Part shown: positions 1 to 12,300 of the stretch, piece after piece
Layout of the letters: every line of letters starts with the position of its first letter
Position numbering within the stretch: position 1 is the first letter of the stretch
Source of the DNA: Kappaphycus alvarezii
Lineage: Eukaryota; Rhodophyta; Florideophyceae; Gigartinales; Solieriaceae
Direction: 5' to 3'
NCBI GenBank assembly: GCA_002205965.3
Contig: NADL03000513.1
Span: 1,364,001 to 1,428,000, forward strand
DNA: 64,000 bases
Position numbers and translations under genes: made by a program
The notes under the pieces: model-generated
Told to the model about the DNA's origin: nothing
The model's input: only the letters and a program-made list of their open reading frames with translations
Database searches by the model: none

Positions 1-1
1 T

Positions 2-593
2 TTAAGGAGTTTGGTTTTTAGTGATCATACCTTTCTTTGCACGATACACCTTACTGTAAATACAATGGGCACAGGGGAAATTTTTGGGTAATTTATTATT
101 TGGAAAGTACTGTAATGCCATTTGTTGAAGTGAGGCCACATGTTTCATTAACATTAGGGATTGAGGTGAGTAGGTGCGAGTGTGGGTGTAGAAGCCCATG
201 CCAATTTTTTTAGGATTTCACATAATTTCAACGTCAGGCAGCCTTTTTGGGTATTGTACAGTACTGTATCATCGCAAAGGTTGTGATAGATATTCATGCA
301 TTGTGCAAAAAATGGGTAACCTGTTTGCCCTGGTTGGATACTGGGCAGCACTACATTACTGATCCATTCTCGGTCTAGGCCTCTCACCTTCGGAGGTAGC
401 CTGGATAATGTCCTTTACATCGCACATAAACTCGGTGCGATGTACAGTACGATACTGAGCTGAGCTGAGCTGTGCTGTGCTGTAATGGGTACAGCTCATG
501 TACATTACACTTACAGAAATGGTTCATTTTAGCCTCTTGAGTAGCCGTCATGAAGCAATCTGTGCATTGCACCTTACGGTAGGCAATTGGCAT
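2..593 (-). pseudogene. Cys-rich ORF of unknown function, broken into three overlapping frames
   Basis: Three overlapping minus-strand frames (593-384, 387-154, 199-2) follow each other with the same one-base shift direction seen in the real genes of this window; the second shift falls at an A7 run near 206-212. Read together they would give about 197 residues with CxxC and HFCKC near the start and a PCAHC...K...R stretch near the end that loosely recalls the zinc-binding pre-integrase region of Copia polyproteins. No catalytic motif is seen. GTAC-type and GAGCT/GTGCT simple repeats lie inside the frame near 258-270 and 440-485, which argues against a functional gene. It could be a retroelement fragment or a chance ORF series. 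Confidence 0.25.
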
Positions 594-618
594 TTTGGTA
601 AAGTTCTGGATGGTAAGA

Positions 619-890
619 TGTACAGTACAGTACAGTACAGTACAGTACGGTGTACCCTTTGAAGAGACGATTCGTACGGCACTAAATAGGGCAATAGTTA
701 TTAGTACTAGGTACAGTATTTGCTCCCTGGTATTGAGGAAAATCTGATCGGATGCGCATTGGATTCAAGTTTCACGCACTGGAATATGAGTGGTTGTTAA
801 ACGGTAGCCGTCGGCAATGCTAATTTCTGCTCCAGTCAAAAAACTGTACGTGCTGTATGATACAGTACAATACAGTACAGTGTACAGTAT
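619..890. repeat. TACAG microsatellite and GTAC palindrome cluster upstream of the bZIP gene
   Basis: About five and a half tandem TACAG units occupy 621-648, and a second looser group (ACAGTACAATACAGTACAG) lies at 860-890. The word is built on the palindrome GTAC. Similar clusters recur upstream of the other conserved genes in this window, so this may be a promoter-proximal element rather than a neutral microsatellite. Confidence 0.8.
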
Positions 891-1421
891 TGGAAAAGGC
901 GCCTTGCCAGCCTCCCAATCAAATCTGATTCTGAGTAGGCGTGGATGCCTCTGGACTCTACTAGCAATTATGCGCACATCAGGAATGCAAGTGCTGGCAA
1001 CAGCAAATTTCTTGTCCTGTACAGCCTTTAAAAAGACTCTATCTTGTGTATCTTTGTTGCTGATCTCACCATATTGGCGCCCATGCGAATGGTTCCTTCT
1101 GCCTCAACATCGCATTTGCCTCTCAAAGTTTTATGGTCGACTGCCATTCGGAAAAGCAATTGTGATCTACTCGATGATGCTGTAAAACAACCTGCAACTG
1201 CATTGAAAACCGTCCGCGTTACAATAAATTCACCGCAATTGAAACTTTATAGTATGGATCCTTTGACAGCACGATCCCTCCTTTTCATCATAACTATCCG
1301 CTGCCGTCATAATTTCTATGCAGCCCCTCCTCCCCAACTTAAATAGTTACATATCCCCACCCACCCTCCACTTTTCTACCTACACCTGTTTCTTGCCAAG
1401 CCCTCACATTCCTCATCTACA
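891..1421 (+). promoter_or_regulatory. Likely 5' region of the bZIP gene
   Basis: No credible gene: an ORF at 817-1185 has repeat-derived codons and no recognisable motif. An AT-rich CTTAAATAG at about 1337-1345 sits 80 bp before the ATG at 1422 and is the best TATA-like candidate; the stretch between it and the ATG is C-rich and pyrimidine-biased on the coding strand, as in a leader. Inference only. Confidence 0.3.
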
Positions 1422-2958
1422 ATGGAACCCGGAAACGACTTCCCCTCGGACTTTCTTCTAAACTCCACAACCACCGCCTCCTCCTCTAACCCAACCTCAT
1501 CAATACCCAACGTCACCGCCGCCTTTCCCTCCTCATCCCTCACACCCCCCTACCCGTCCATGCAAACTATAACCCCTCACTTCAAATTAACCCGCACGCC
1601 TCCGCCCCCTTCCTCATTCTCCCCACCACCAACAACCCACCCCCCCACCTCACCATCACATCATCACCGCCGACCTGCAATTCCTTTCCAACCGACTGCC
1701 TCCCGCCCCTCCCGCCACTCCCAACTCCACCGCTCTCATCCTCCATCTCCTTAACCCACTCACCCCTCAGTGGATCTCTGACTTTCTCTTCACCCCTGAT
1801 CCCACCCACATTCCCCTCTTCTCCCGGCCCCCACCCTCCAACACCCTCCTCCTCAACACAAACACCACCCGTCTCCACTGCTCCGACCTCCAAACCCCGT
1901 TCACCCGCCCGCAACCCACGTCGCCGCCTCCGTCCTCCTCCTCCCCGCATTTTGCATCGAAACCCGCACCCTGGGCTTCGGCGTCGCGCAAGGACTGGAA
2001 CTCCAAGGCCTCACGCCCAACATCACCACCCCCCCCAACGCCCCCGCCTTTCGAAAACACCTCCGCTTCCTTCATGACGCTACAAACCACTCCCTCCTCC
2101 TCCTCATCGACTCCCCTGCAGAAGACACCCTCATCATCGCCGCCTGGTGGCACCAACACCTCACAACTGCCCGCACAATCTCCGCGCGACTCCATCGTCG
2201 CACCTTTCTCACCTCCCTTCGCCAACATCAAAACGTCCCCTCCTTGGACCTCCTCATGGCCTGTTTGATTTCCATCACCGATCAAGCGCAGTTTCGCACC
2301 TGCCCGCGTTGCGGCTCGGCGTATACTGTCGGCTGTGGGTGTGAACCTTGTGTGAGACGCGCGAGGCATGCGTATGACTTTGTGCCGTTTCGAGAAAGCA
2401 TGGGTAGTGGCTTTGGGTCGTTTGTGGGGTCTGGGTTTCGGCACCGGGGGGAGGAGGTGCGCAGTTTCGGGGTGGTGAGTCGGATTTTGCGAGGGGTGGA
2501 GGAAGGGCTGTTGGAGGAGATGATGGAGTGGGGTTTGAACATGAAGGGGTTTCAGGTAGGGGGGATGATGAGGATTTGAGTTTCGGGTTTCTCAAGACTA
2601 CATTGGAATCGGACTCTTCGGACGAGCCGATGGAAGAGTGCAGCGTGGATTCGGTGGGCAAGGCATGGGCGGGTGGGGAGGGGGAGAGGGTGTGAAGAGT
2701 GTGAGTAGGGAGGAGGAGAAGAGTCCGGAAGAATTGGCCCGGTTGAGACGGGCAATGGACCGGCGGGAACGGAACCGGTTGGCGGCAAGGAGAAGTAACA
2801 GGAAGAAAAAGCAGGAACGGGACGCGAAAAAGGCGGAATTGGAATCGCTAAAACGACGGGAGGATGCGTTGCGAAAGCGAGAAGCGAGTTTAAGAAGAGA
2901 ACAGGCTTTATTGAAAGAACTGGTGACGGCTCGGGAGGACAGGATGGGGCGGGATTAG
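1422..2958 (+). CDS. bZIP transcription factor (frame interrupted at five homopolymers)
   Basis: The C-terminal part (about 2770-2930) carries a clear bZIP: basic region NRLAARRSNRKKK followed by a zipper with leucines at four heptads (ESLK...DALR...ASLR...ALLK). It should bind DNA in the nucleus as a dimer. Upstream lie a Ser/Pro-rich N-terminus, a conserved-looking middle region (LTPQWISDFLF; ITDQAQFRTCPRC), a Cys cluster CPRCGSAYTVGCGCEPC near 2300-2350 and an acidic SDSSDEPMEE segment. The ATG at 1422 is the first in the frame. Coding potential moves through frames 0-2-1-0-2-1, each a single missing base, at C6 (1545-1550), C7 (1640-1646), C4 (1895-1898), G6 (2559-2564) and a G run (2675-2684). 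With those bases the gene is 513 codons. A sixth shift at G4 2945-2948 would extend it to 3083. I infer sequence error; a young pseudogene is the alternative. Confidence 0.8.
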
Positions 2959-3083
2959 GTGGGAATGAGAGCGAGTTGGGCGAGTTTAGGATATCGAGTG
3001 GCTGGAAAGAGTGCGTATCGGAGTTTTGGGGTTTCAGGTGGAGGAGAGGCGTAACTGCAAAAGGCTGGGTAAGGGATGCGTGA

Positions 3084-3860
3084 ATTGGTACAAGCGCAAG
3101 ATGGTTTTGCTGCAAGGTATGGGTAGAGGGCGATAGAGGATGAGGACGGACGCGGGGAAATCGGGTAGTGCTGATTTGGTTATCGACATTCACGCGTTCA
3201 GAGGCGTACGTGGGCTGCTAGCAGCCGGGGAGGGGGTTCTATGGTGCGTAGAAAGCCGTAGAGAAGTTTTGTCGTAAATGGGACATTGTGGAGAGGAATT
3301 TCCGTCCGTGGAGGTGAATGGGCGTGGCATGTGTCGACGTCGGGGCTATTCTTTGGGGACGAGTAGTGGATGCGGGCACGTAAAGTATGATAGATTATGA
3401 ACAGGTACAAAGTGGTACAGTACTGTACAGTACAGTATCAGCAAATAGGAAATCGGTTTATGCATGGAAATACAGAATCTGGAAGGCTATAGGTACAAAG
3501 TACAGTTGACTTTGATTACATTTGCGTCAGCATAGATTTAGATTGAATCCATTCGGAAGGAATCAAACTGTACATTCACGGATGGACACGTGTGGACATG
3601 TAGAACAATTCATGCAAAAGGAAACAGCAAATATTGGTGTGCTGAGCTGTTATTCAAATAAGCACCCGTTATGTACGGGAAAAGAGGCGTGGAAGGTGGG
3701 TACAATAACAATGCACAGTTATCGGAATCCTCCTGGCTGGAGACTGCGACTCTCGCTCACCCATCCCTTTTCGACGCATAATGCCGCGCTGTACACGCTG
3801 GCATCATTATAACCCTCCTAGCATTTGCATTGCATCAAATGCACCGCCTACACCTTGCAT
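3084..3860. other. Intergenic stretch with a GTAC cluster
   Basis: No supported gene; the ORF at 3522-3812 has no recognisable motif. A GTAC palindrome group (GTACAGTACTGTACAG) lies at about 3416-3437 and a single related word near 3493-3505. Confidence 0.5.
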
Positions 3861-3887
3861 ACATTAAAATAACCCAAAAATTCCCCC
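3861..3887 (+). mobile_element. 3'-terminal stub of the C-tailed non-LTR family
   Basis: The 27 bp match the extreme 3' end of the element at 49395-50106 read in its own sense (TTAAAATAACCC then AAAAATTCCCCC). Upstream the match fades within a few bases, so this is either a tiny 5'-truncated insertion or an old decayed copy. No clear target duplication is seen. Confidence 0.45.
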
Positions 3888-4329
3888 GTCCTAAAATATC
3901 CCATACGTGTTAACGACACTGTTTCCACATCATAAACCTCCGATGAGGACCGCCGATCTTTCCCGCTTACATCCCCCACTTTTCATTCGCCACACAATGC
4001 CCAATATGTACAGTACCAATGCCCCGCTTACAAAACTATTATTATTCCCATATCGACATCGTCACAAAAAAACACCGCCAGTCCCGAGACCCCACTATAA
4101 ACCACTCTCTGATAAACTACTTCCCACTCCTGTGACCCCCGCCCTCCCTCCATTATCCGCCCTATACTACCCCAAACTGCCACGTGTAACACGTGCGTCT
4201 GGTCTTCACTTCATAAAGCGGTCAGACCTACACGCATGTCAACGGGTTGAGGTAACTCAAGAATGCGTAAGTGCCAACTTTCCCAGTCTTATGACGTTTC
4301 GTTCAAGCCATGATTCAGCCTCTTCAATA
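3888..4329. other. No recognisable gene
   Basis: An open plus-strand frame covers 3907-4569, but its first half has low-complexity composition and its second half is antisense to the retrotransposon fragment at 4330-4790. Nothing else is visible. Confidence 0.4.
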
Positions 4330-4790
4330 CGAATACATTTCCACCAGCTGCACAGTAGCTGGTGGCCCGGTCAACATGCGAGCGGCGTTGGAGGTGACCA
4401 TCAACACGGCATGCGCTTCAAGGAGAGTGGCATTACCCTAGAGTATTGGTGTAGGCCTCGGCTAGCAAACGATCGCGCCACCTCCTTGATTGTGGAGAAC
4501 GCATCGGGGTACCACCCTTCGATTCACAAATGTCAAATCACAGAAATATGTCTCCTTCGCGTCCTATAATCCTGATATCAGGCCTCGCGCAGTGTTGACC
4601 GTCCGGACAGGGCACCATGGCCGGGTGCTTGGAGGCTCTTGCCAAGTCAGACATGAGGAAATTACACTGCCAGTCATGCCTTTCAATTCGCTCTAGACAG
4701 GCAGTCGCTGCTCATTCTCCTGCCTGCCCGCACGCTCACGCCCCCGCGGTTCATCAATATGGTCTAGAGCCACTCGCAACCTCCGTTCCT
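4330..4790 (-). mobile_element. Fragment of endonuclease-type non-LTR retrotransposon
   Basis: Translated on the minus strand this aligns with the C-terminal part of the element at 49395-50106: RHDWQ...FLMSDLA then HCARPDIRI (restriction-like endonuclease core, RPDI being the PD of PD-(D/E)XK), followed by a LLEAHAVLM tail equivalent to the WHPDAYAVL segment there. Nucleotide identity to the copy at about 25.9 kb is also visible. Frames are broken, so it is not functional. Confidence 0.6.
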
Positions 4791-4842
4791 CATCGCAAAA
4801 CGCGAGCGTACAGCTATTCCAAGCGCATAGGACACCCAACAA

Positions 4843-4905
4843 GGGGGGAATTTTTGGGTTCTTTTAACAGGAAAGGGTTAGGTGTTTTACTTTTGGAAGA
4901 TATAT
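4843..4905 (-). mobile_element. 3'-terminal stub of the C-tailed non-LTR family
   Basis: Starts with GGGGGGAATTTTTGGGTT, matching the first bases of the copy at 49395 (the minus-strand 3' end), then diverges over about 40 bp while keeping a GGAAGAT...TATATCC echo. It is a short or decayed copy separate from the fragment at 4330-4790, which lies on its other side. Confidence 0.45.
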
Positions 4906-5129
4906 CCGATGTATCGCATAGTTTTCTAGACAATCACAATCGACCCATGAAGGTATGCAGACACAGTAATGGGGAAGGAACTACGCTCCCTGAAAGCCTA
5001 CCTTCAGGCCAGCCATCAAAGGAGTAGTATCCTGTACATTTTTTTACTTCTGGTACGGATATCCCTGGTGTGAGCAGAATAGAATCAATTCTACATTCCA
5101 TAGAATCCTGTGTCAATCACCTTTGCATC

Positions 5130-6418
5130 ACGGAAAACTACAATAGTCCCTTTCTCAGGCAAATGAACCTTTTACCGACTTACACAATCAAAAGCAAAAC
5201 GAACGCCCTCTTCTACACGCTCCCAGAATTTGTCTGCTCGATTCTACTTGGGAATATGAAAAAATGTTTGTGCTCCAAACTTTCTAATATGGGACTGGTC
5301 AGGGCATTTTCGGTGGTAACTTCCACTGGAGTTCTCAACTGCTCACTGCAAGCAACATTCATTTTCTATATAGCAAGCCGTTTTCATCGCCTCTGTCCAT
5401 AAGCGTTCAAGTTGCGGGATGTAGTAAACCATCTGCATCATTGTAGGAGCCATATCCATTAGTGTGATTTAATCGCTCAGGTTTTCCATTTTATTCTGGT
5501 GAGTACGGTGCGCTAAACTCGTGAATAATACCACCGTTGTTGAGACAGCGGTTGAAATTTCTAGAAACAAACTCTCTACTATTATCAGTACGGCGTCGGT
5601 GTATTTTCATGCACTCCACTGTTGCGTTACAGTTTGTTCCTAGTTCAATCACCATCTTTTTTAATGCTTGGGATGCCTACTTCTTCGATTTAAAAAACGA
5701 AAAAACGAAAGGGCGCCATCATCTTCATAAATTGCTTTGCAGAAACGAAAGCCACCCGGAGAGTGATAGCGGGTGGAGTCAACCAGGTCAGCGTGCAAGA
5801 AATCCAACGCCTTCGTACTTCGATCGTTGATCGGATTACGTGTTTCTCTCACAGACTTTCCTTTTAGACACTTCTCACAGCTTAACAGCTCTTTGAAGTT
5901 ATTTATGTCAATTCCATCAACTAGTGGAATTTTTTCTCGATAGTTGTCTTCCCCAAATGCCCAAATCGTGCATGCCGTATGTCTTGTTTCTATGGAGTGA
6001 AAGCGCAGTCCCGAACTGCAAGTCAATGATTGACGTGCTCAGTTTATGATTCACTTGATTCTGCATGTAACTTAATCTCGTAAAGGCCATCATCACAATC
6101 GTAGCCATTGATTAAAATCATAGAATCATTCTGTTCCGCAACATTAAAGATACATTTGCGCCGAAGACTGGAAACTGGTAGCAAGTTGCACATAAGATTA
6201 TGAGTATGGAGTACATCGTTCAAATGTATGTTGAAGAGGGATTCCTCAAATGACAGGGAGTTCTTGACGATACCACGAGCACTTACTTCGGTCTGTTTTC
6301 CATCGCCGACAGAAATCGAGTTCATGTTCGCAATAGAAGTGCTAACGTAAAAGAAAAGGTCGGTACTGTACTGTTTGACATGTGTATAGTGGCTCCAGAA
6401 TTCATAAACACTCTTCAT
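5130..6418 (-). pseudogene. Copia pol remnant: protease, GAG-pre-integrase, integrase
   Basis: The protease part keeps the spacing ISVGDGKQTEV...GIVKNSL...VLHTHNLMCNLL typical of Copia. The pre-integrase finger reads LSCEKCLKGKSVRET (CxxC...GK..R). The integrase first catalytic Asp is in FLHADLVDS, the second in YEDDGALSFF, and the SAPYSPE.NGKPERLN block carries the Glu region. An in-frame stop interrupts SAPYSPE.NG and others occur downstream, and the reading frame changes several times. Confidence 0.7.
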
Positions 6419-7263
6419 TTAACTTTTCGGGCTTTTCAGGGGACGAGGCAAGACAATTGGCAACAAATGAAATGTATCCGTTTCCAACACGGTCACTGTT
6501 TCCATGGTCATGCGAACTCTGGAAATACTCCTTTCTATTGCTCCTCTCGCTTCCATGACAGCCATTGTGGCCATAGTTCTTCCTGTATTCCCAACCTGGT
6601 TTGTAGGAAGAATTATCGGGATCATCCTAGAATTTAGATTCAATATGGCCGTTTCTTCACACAGTGATGAAACTTATTCTCTGAATATCCTCTTCTGGCG
6701 GTGGGATCAGTCTAGCCCTCGTAATTATGCTCTCGTTTACGAGAGCTGCTGCTATCTCTCGTAGCAGACTACTTTATGATCAGTGTACCAATTGCTGCTG
6801 ATCTGCCTTTGTCGAGTTCCCTAATCATGTCTGCGTTGTGGTCAAAGTCATCCGTTAAACCACGCAACAGTGATCTTGGTTGCTAGTCTCTGCTAACAGG
6901 ATGACCAATACTAGCTAGTTTGTTTTTGAGTACAGTAAGGCGGTTTACGAACGGCATGATGCTTTACAAGTCATTATCTCGCATAGACTAATACTGATCT
7001 AAATAAGAATCAAACTCAGCATTAAAAACGGCATTGAAATGTCTCTTTATTATATTAAAGAACTCTCTTGGGTCTTCAAGGTTAATGACGGAAGCATTGC
7101 ATCCATCAATGACACTGATTAGGATGTCAGCTAACGCTAGGTTCTTCCTAATCTCATGCTTCTGAAACTCCTCAGCACTTTCATTGGTTGATACAGCCAC
7201 TTTTCGGCTGAAAATTACCCATACGCCTTTCTTCGTCAGTACGAGTTTCATTTTCTGGACCAA
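6419..7263 (-). pseudogene. Copia gag remnant
   Basis: The ORF at 7263-6988 reads as the N-terminal gag region (KGVWVIF...ALADILISVIDG...LEDPREFFNIIKRHF), matching the usual Copia pattern in which transferrable residues precede an 'x-W-x-x-L' block. A basic, Gly/Asn/His-rich stretch with a lone knuckle-like GHNGCHGS follows at about 6590-6540. Between them the frame is broken at 6770-6980. Confidence 0.6.
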
Positions 7264-8808
7264 CTGCGGTACGTTTCAGTCCTGAGTTTCTCTATCTCAT
7301 GACCGCTTGCATCAGCCTTGTTCTCTGCCCTGCCCATTGCGAGCCGCAAAATTTCTACAGTTTTCGATATCGATTATGATAAAGATTATGATGTAGGAAA
7401 AACGATGATACTCGGAACCTCAGAACAAGCGTAAATAATGAGCCTATAATCTAATACACCACAATATTACACAAGTTCTTGGACTTACTTAGCTATCTTT
7501 ACTGTTTTGATCCCAGCAACATATTAGGTAGAGAACTTGACGATTTGAATTTTAGCGATTGAGTCTATGACAAATTATCTACGTGAAGACCGAAAGCACA
7601 TGTAAGTCTCCTTTCTTGGAACAACCATGAATAGAAGCACTTTGAAACAACGCTACAGCATTGAAAATCACAGCAAAGCTGAAGCAAGCATAGTGATGCA
7701 CTTTAAATTAATTGTAACCAGTTGAGTTTGTAACCATATACCGCAACATAGACCAGAGAAGCACCAGTGGGAATTCTCGAGTTCGAGTCACCGGAGATGA
7801 ATTGGGAAAGTTAATTTTCTCTGGCGTAAGGATTTGACGTTAGTTACGTAGAATGTGTTATAGTAGCCCCCTCCGATGCTCACCAGAACCGGTTTGCCTT
7901 ACTAGAACCTGGAGGAGATACGTGATTACAAGTTTTACTGCAAGTAAATGGGCAAAGGGAGTTCTTAAGGTAGCCAAGTGGGATTTCTAACACAGCTTCA
8001 ACGAAAACGATCGAGAAAACAACTGTTGAAGTTTTACTTTCTTTACATCCCTTAAATTTATTTCAATTTCAGCCAATGAAACTGTCAGGCGGTCTCTCGA
8101 AGACGGTAGCCAAGACAGTGACGCTCAAGGTCTGCCTTGCTTGGGACTTCTATTTCGCAAATATTGCAGATGCACACTTTTTGTCGGCGCGGTGTTGGTG
8201 CTTACGGGAATGAAGGTGCTCTTGATACTGCACTCGATCTGTGCAGGTGAATTTTCAGAGACGGTAGTGGAAGGGAGAAGATCGAGTGTTCATGTTCAGT
8301 CGAGGCCATCTGGTCTTCTTACAAATGCAGTGGTTGGCAGGTACCTTGATGAACATAAAAGTCACGTCAGGATTAATCGGTAAGATATGCTTGCGCTTTT
8401 CGGACTTGCAGCGAAGGACTACGGGGCTTCCCGGTATCTTGGGGAGAGTGAGTGGCGACACAGTCGCAAGCAGTCTGAAAGAGGATGGTCTTGGTGTCCT
8501 TGGTTCTTCCACCTGGATTTTTGGGGGTTTTCTCGGTCCAAATGTAAACTTAAAAGTCTTCTGGTCCTCGTAGCTTTTTGGAGAAGAACGATTGTAATTC
8601 TTCTTCCTAGTACTAGTCCGGAGATGAGGGGCGACCCCTGGAAGATTTCTCTTTCTGCACTGATCGTTATAAAAAATAATCAAATAAAAAACAAAAAAGC
8701 TCGGCTCTGCCTGTAATCGAACAGAAAGTCAAATCTAATAGAGATTTTAACTTACTTCCAGATGGAAGAACTCGAAGTACTAACAAACGAATATGCGATG
8801 CTACCAGA
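7264..8808. other. No supported gene; one weak 142-codon ORF at 8255-8683 (-)
   Basis: Most of the stretch is AT-rich with no motif. Both strands are open across about 8255-8716 where composition is more balanced; the minus ORF is basic and Pro-rich with no domain I recognise. It might be a gag fragment of an LTR element given the solo LTR starting at 8809, but that is a guess. Confidence 0.35.
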
Positions 8809-9341
8809 TGTGGAGTGTTGAGCGCAAGAAGGATAATCGATGGTTGAACTGTTAGTTGATGCTTCCGGAAAACATACCGGATTTTCAGACCAGGAGGCAA
8901 ATGAAAAAATACTCGACGACAGCCGGAGTGAATTGTAATCAGATAGTGCTTCAGAATAATTTAGAACAGATAAGTAGAAATTGTCCTAGAATAGCGTCCT
9001 TAAATGTATCAAAACTCCGAGGTTCAGAAGGCTCATATAGCCCCTATCAGTGTGACTGACAGCGCTAGGCATCATGGCAAAGTTCTATCTGTCCAACTGG
9101 AAAGAAACAAAGTAGTTCCCGATTGTTGAGGAGTGAGAAGCTTCGAGAACAACGTTTGGTCTACATGATGGCTTCAAGTCATTGTCTTGGCACAAAATGT
9201 TATAATCTTTTGTTTTACACTGGTATATGGGCACAGTGCACATGTTTCACTGATGCATTGGTACATTATAAATCCTTGGTAACAGTTACTGCTAGGGTTT
9301 TTCCAGGGCATATTAGTGGATATATGGACATAATCGCCACA
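8809..9341 (-). repeat. Solo LTR, inverted relative to the copies at 14.1 and 58.6 kb
   Basis: The reverse complement begins TGTGGCGATTATGTCCATA and ends CTCAACACTCCACA, matching the LTRs at 14071-14584 and 58640-59156 over their whole length at visibly lower identity. The ends TG...CA are conserved. The flanks CCAGA and TAGGG do not match, so the target duplication has decayed or the ends recombined. Confidence 0.65.
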
Positions 9342-12300
9342 TAGGGGGTTGAAACAAGGCGACTTGTACTAAGGATGTTCTGATGGAGTCTTTTAAGGGT
9401 ATTTTATACCAGTTGTTGAGTAAAATATGGCGTTACAGGAAAAAAAGCAGTGAACCCAATGATGGGGCTGCTTTCAGATATGCCCTTTCCCTAGCCATTG
9501 CTTTCACTCCGTGATTACTAATGTTACGTAACTATGAAAAAGTTGGATGTTAACAATCCATCGTGGTTCATTTATTAATTTTCTCCTCTCAAAGAATCGT
9601 AATATGCCTATTGTTCTATAACTCCATTCTGTGCTTTATTGTATCGGCGTTGAATTGAAAGTCTTTATGTAAGTTATGAGTTGATGACTAAGGTATAACA
9701 GCCGGAAAGAAAAAATTTCGCTAATTAATTCTCGGTACCTGGATGATTTGAAGTAAAATCGAAGATGATATTATTTTTCATCTTTTCATATGCCTCTTAC
9801 AATAATTTATGCATTTAATAGGGGTATTTATCATTCTATTGATAAGTGTTGCAAAACTCTACTGAATGAACTCAAAGGATTCCGTGCCGCTGGTAAGCCC
9901 TTTAGCCCCAATGTAAGGTATGGTGCGGTGAGGCCCTTCTCACGGTGCCAATACTGGGTGTCGAGATTTATATTGGAAAGATGATTATACACTTTATTAA
10001 AAGCTCTAGATACTCCGCTTGTCATGTAGGATTAGTGCAGGCAATAAAGAAACGAGTCCATGCATTTTCAATGAAATTGGCACTTAACTTAAACCGCCCC
10101 GGTTATCCGGCTGCATAATTCTCTAGATATGGATTAAATACACTAAAAGATCAGTTTCGCGCTATTTGGCGCTTCAGACCGAAATAGCCAAATTGTGAAC
10201 GCGTAAGTTGAGGGACGTCCGAGTTAGTTGTTGGTTGTTCTGCTTATTACTATGTAATCAGTGTTCCCTAATTTGGCGCTACAGACCAGTTAACGCAAAT
10301 AATCGCCCTGGAGCATATAATAACTAGCTATTTTGACTAATTCAGTCAAAATCTACAACCGAATTCATTCATGACTGTTAAAAAGGATATTTACTGAGAA
10401 TTATCTCCAAAAAAGTTTTTTCAAATAATAGAATGGCTCATCGACATCTGTTTATCTGCGGAAGAGTTCAACTATTTTTTAATCATCAAACTCCACTGAC
10501 TCGAATCCATTGTCCGCCGTGACCTCTACAAATCATTTAGCTCTTGTTTTTCCTACGTATCAGTCGGAAGATACATTTCAATTACCGAGTAGCTACATAC
10601 CTTCTTTGAACAGGAAATTAACTGGCATGTTGATGATCGTTACCCACTTAGTGTTGCCAGTAATCTTCTTCAACCTTTTACCGTTTGAAATGACCCCTCA
10701 GGGAAACCGAATGTAAAAACCCGCACAAAACCAGACTTTTAATGAAATTAGAGGTTCTAGTAACACAAAAAATGATAAAAGATCACACAATATCCCTACC
10801 ATTGATTATCCCCTCAGATGATTCCTCGCAAATATTCTCAAATTCCACAACATTTCTGACCGCTTAAGTGGATCTAAATTCGAAAATTTAGACCGCACTT
10901 TGACGACTCGTCTCGAGCGCTGTGAAAATAAAAAATTTCGGGAAGGTTATCGGCAAATATTTCTCCATTTGATTTGACTTACAAATAAATTATATTTTGG
11001 AAGCTGTAAAGGGAAAGGAGTGAAACTCAACTTACCAGTGCCGTAAAGTTATCATTACCTTGTATCTGCAGTATGCAGTCGTTTCCAGACCTCCGAGAGA
11101 ACCACGATAATCTATCGAGAATGGGAAATATCAATATTCCATCCGTCATTGGGCACAACGCAAGCAAATCAGCATTGAATTGTCTCAATAGTCTTAGTTG
11201 AAGAATTGTTTTCGTTCCAGTTTACCTTCTTTCTCAGTACATTATTGTTAATATAATGAAATATAAACTAATTAACTATGTTGAAGATTTCATTTCTTCT
11301 CTTTTTGACTACAATATTAAAGCCGATAAAATAAGAGTATCATATCCGATCTCCATTCACCTTTCACTATCGAGAAGAGGCAAAATTATGATCTATATAA
11401 ACTTCCAAGGCCTCTATAATCCCCACACCAAACTCATGGAAGTGGTGGAAGACTTGTTTCGTCGGAAAGAAACCATGCTGTGGGTCAAAATTCACTGTAA
11501 CAGGGAAAGATTTGAATTTTTGCACAAATAATACGTTCGGTAAATTCATGACTACAGTAAGGAGTAATGAGGTGAAAAAACATGGAGATGTGAACCTAAT
11601 TGATGAACTAGAGGTTATGGCACTGCACATCGCCCGTGCCGATAACATAAATATAGAGGAGATTCCTGATCCTTTTATGAACAAATTGATGACTAGGGAT
11701 GATAAATACGTCTCATCTTTTGACGTCTAGTTCTGTAAATCTGCTGTGCCTTGTGATAATAAATGAAAAGAAATGAAAGTCCGCAAGCTACTTCCCGGAA
11801 AAGGAAAATATGGACGATAAAGTTGAAATGGAAAAACTCGCATAGAACTTGGTCTTCGCATCAAGATTCTTTGGTATGGTTGACCGAGGAATGGTCTCCA
11901 TTTTGAAAATCCTCAGGAAATAGAAAAGGGAGATTAATTCTAAAGTTATTCAGGATTTTGAATGAGGACCTCGGTACCTTTTTGTGCACAGATTCTAGAC
12001 AATTCAAATAAGGAAGAAAAATGGAGGTTTAATTCTCATTTGATTAGATCAAAGTGATCTAAATGAACTCGGCTTACAATAAAGTGTACAGGAAAGTATG
12101 GATTATATCTCGATGTGGCTTTCAACTTAAAATGTTGCGAAAGTTGCAACATTAATAAAAACATTTCTCTTTTTGTCACAATATAAAATTTCCAATGGGA
12201 AGCTAACTCTGGGTATCCTTACTATTCAGAAAATGCAGCCAATCAATAAATTATTTTCCCACTGGAAACATCTAAAATGATAGTAAAATTTAATGCTCAC

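Larger units (their letters stand above)
4930..7263 (-). mobile_element. Degraded Ty1/Copia retrotransposon (gag, protease, integrase remnants)
   Basis: The order on the minus strand is gag (7263-6988), zinc-knuckle region (6643-6419), protease (6418-6044), pre-integrase zinc region and integrase start (6026-5661), integrase end with SAPYSPE (about 5530-5400), and integrase tail (about 5330-5160). This is the Copia order. Reverse transcriptase and RNase H, expected further downstream, are not seen, and no LTR pair was found. Stops and shifts are frequent, so the copy is dead. Confidence 0.75.

Noticed and set aside
619-648. TACAG repeat as a telomere repeat
   Set aside because: Short, interstitial, palindromic in its core and scattered near genes; not a G-rich strand repeat.
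817-1185. 122-codon plus ORF before the bZIP gene
   Set aside because: Its start overlaps the GTAC microsatellite and it lacks any recognisable segment; more likely leader or promoter.
1582-3193. Several long minus-strand ORFs over the bZIP gene
   Set aside because: Low-complexity Gly/Glu or Pro/Ser strings that are shadows of the GC-rich plus-strand coding sequence.
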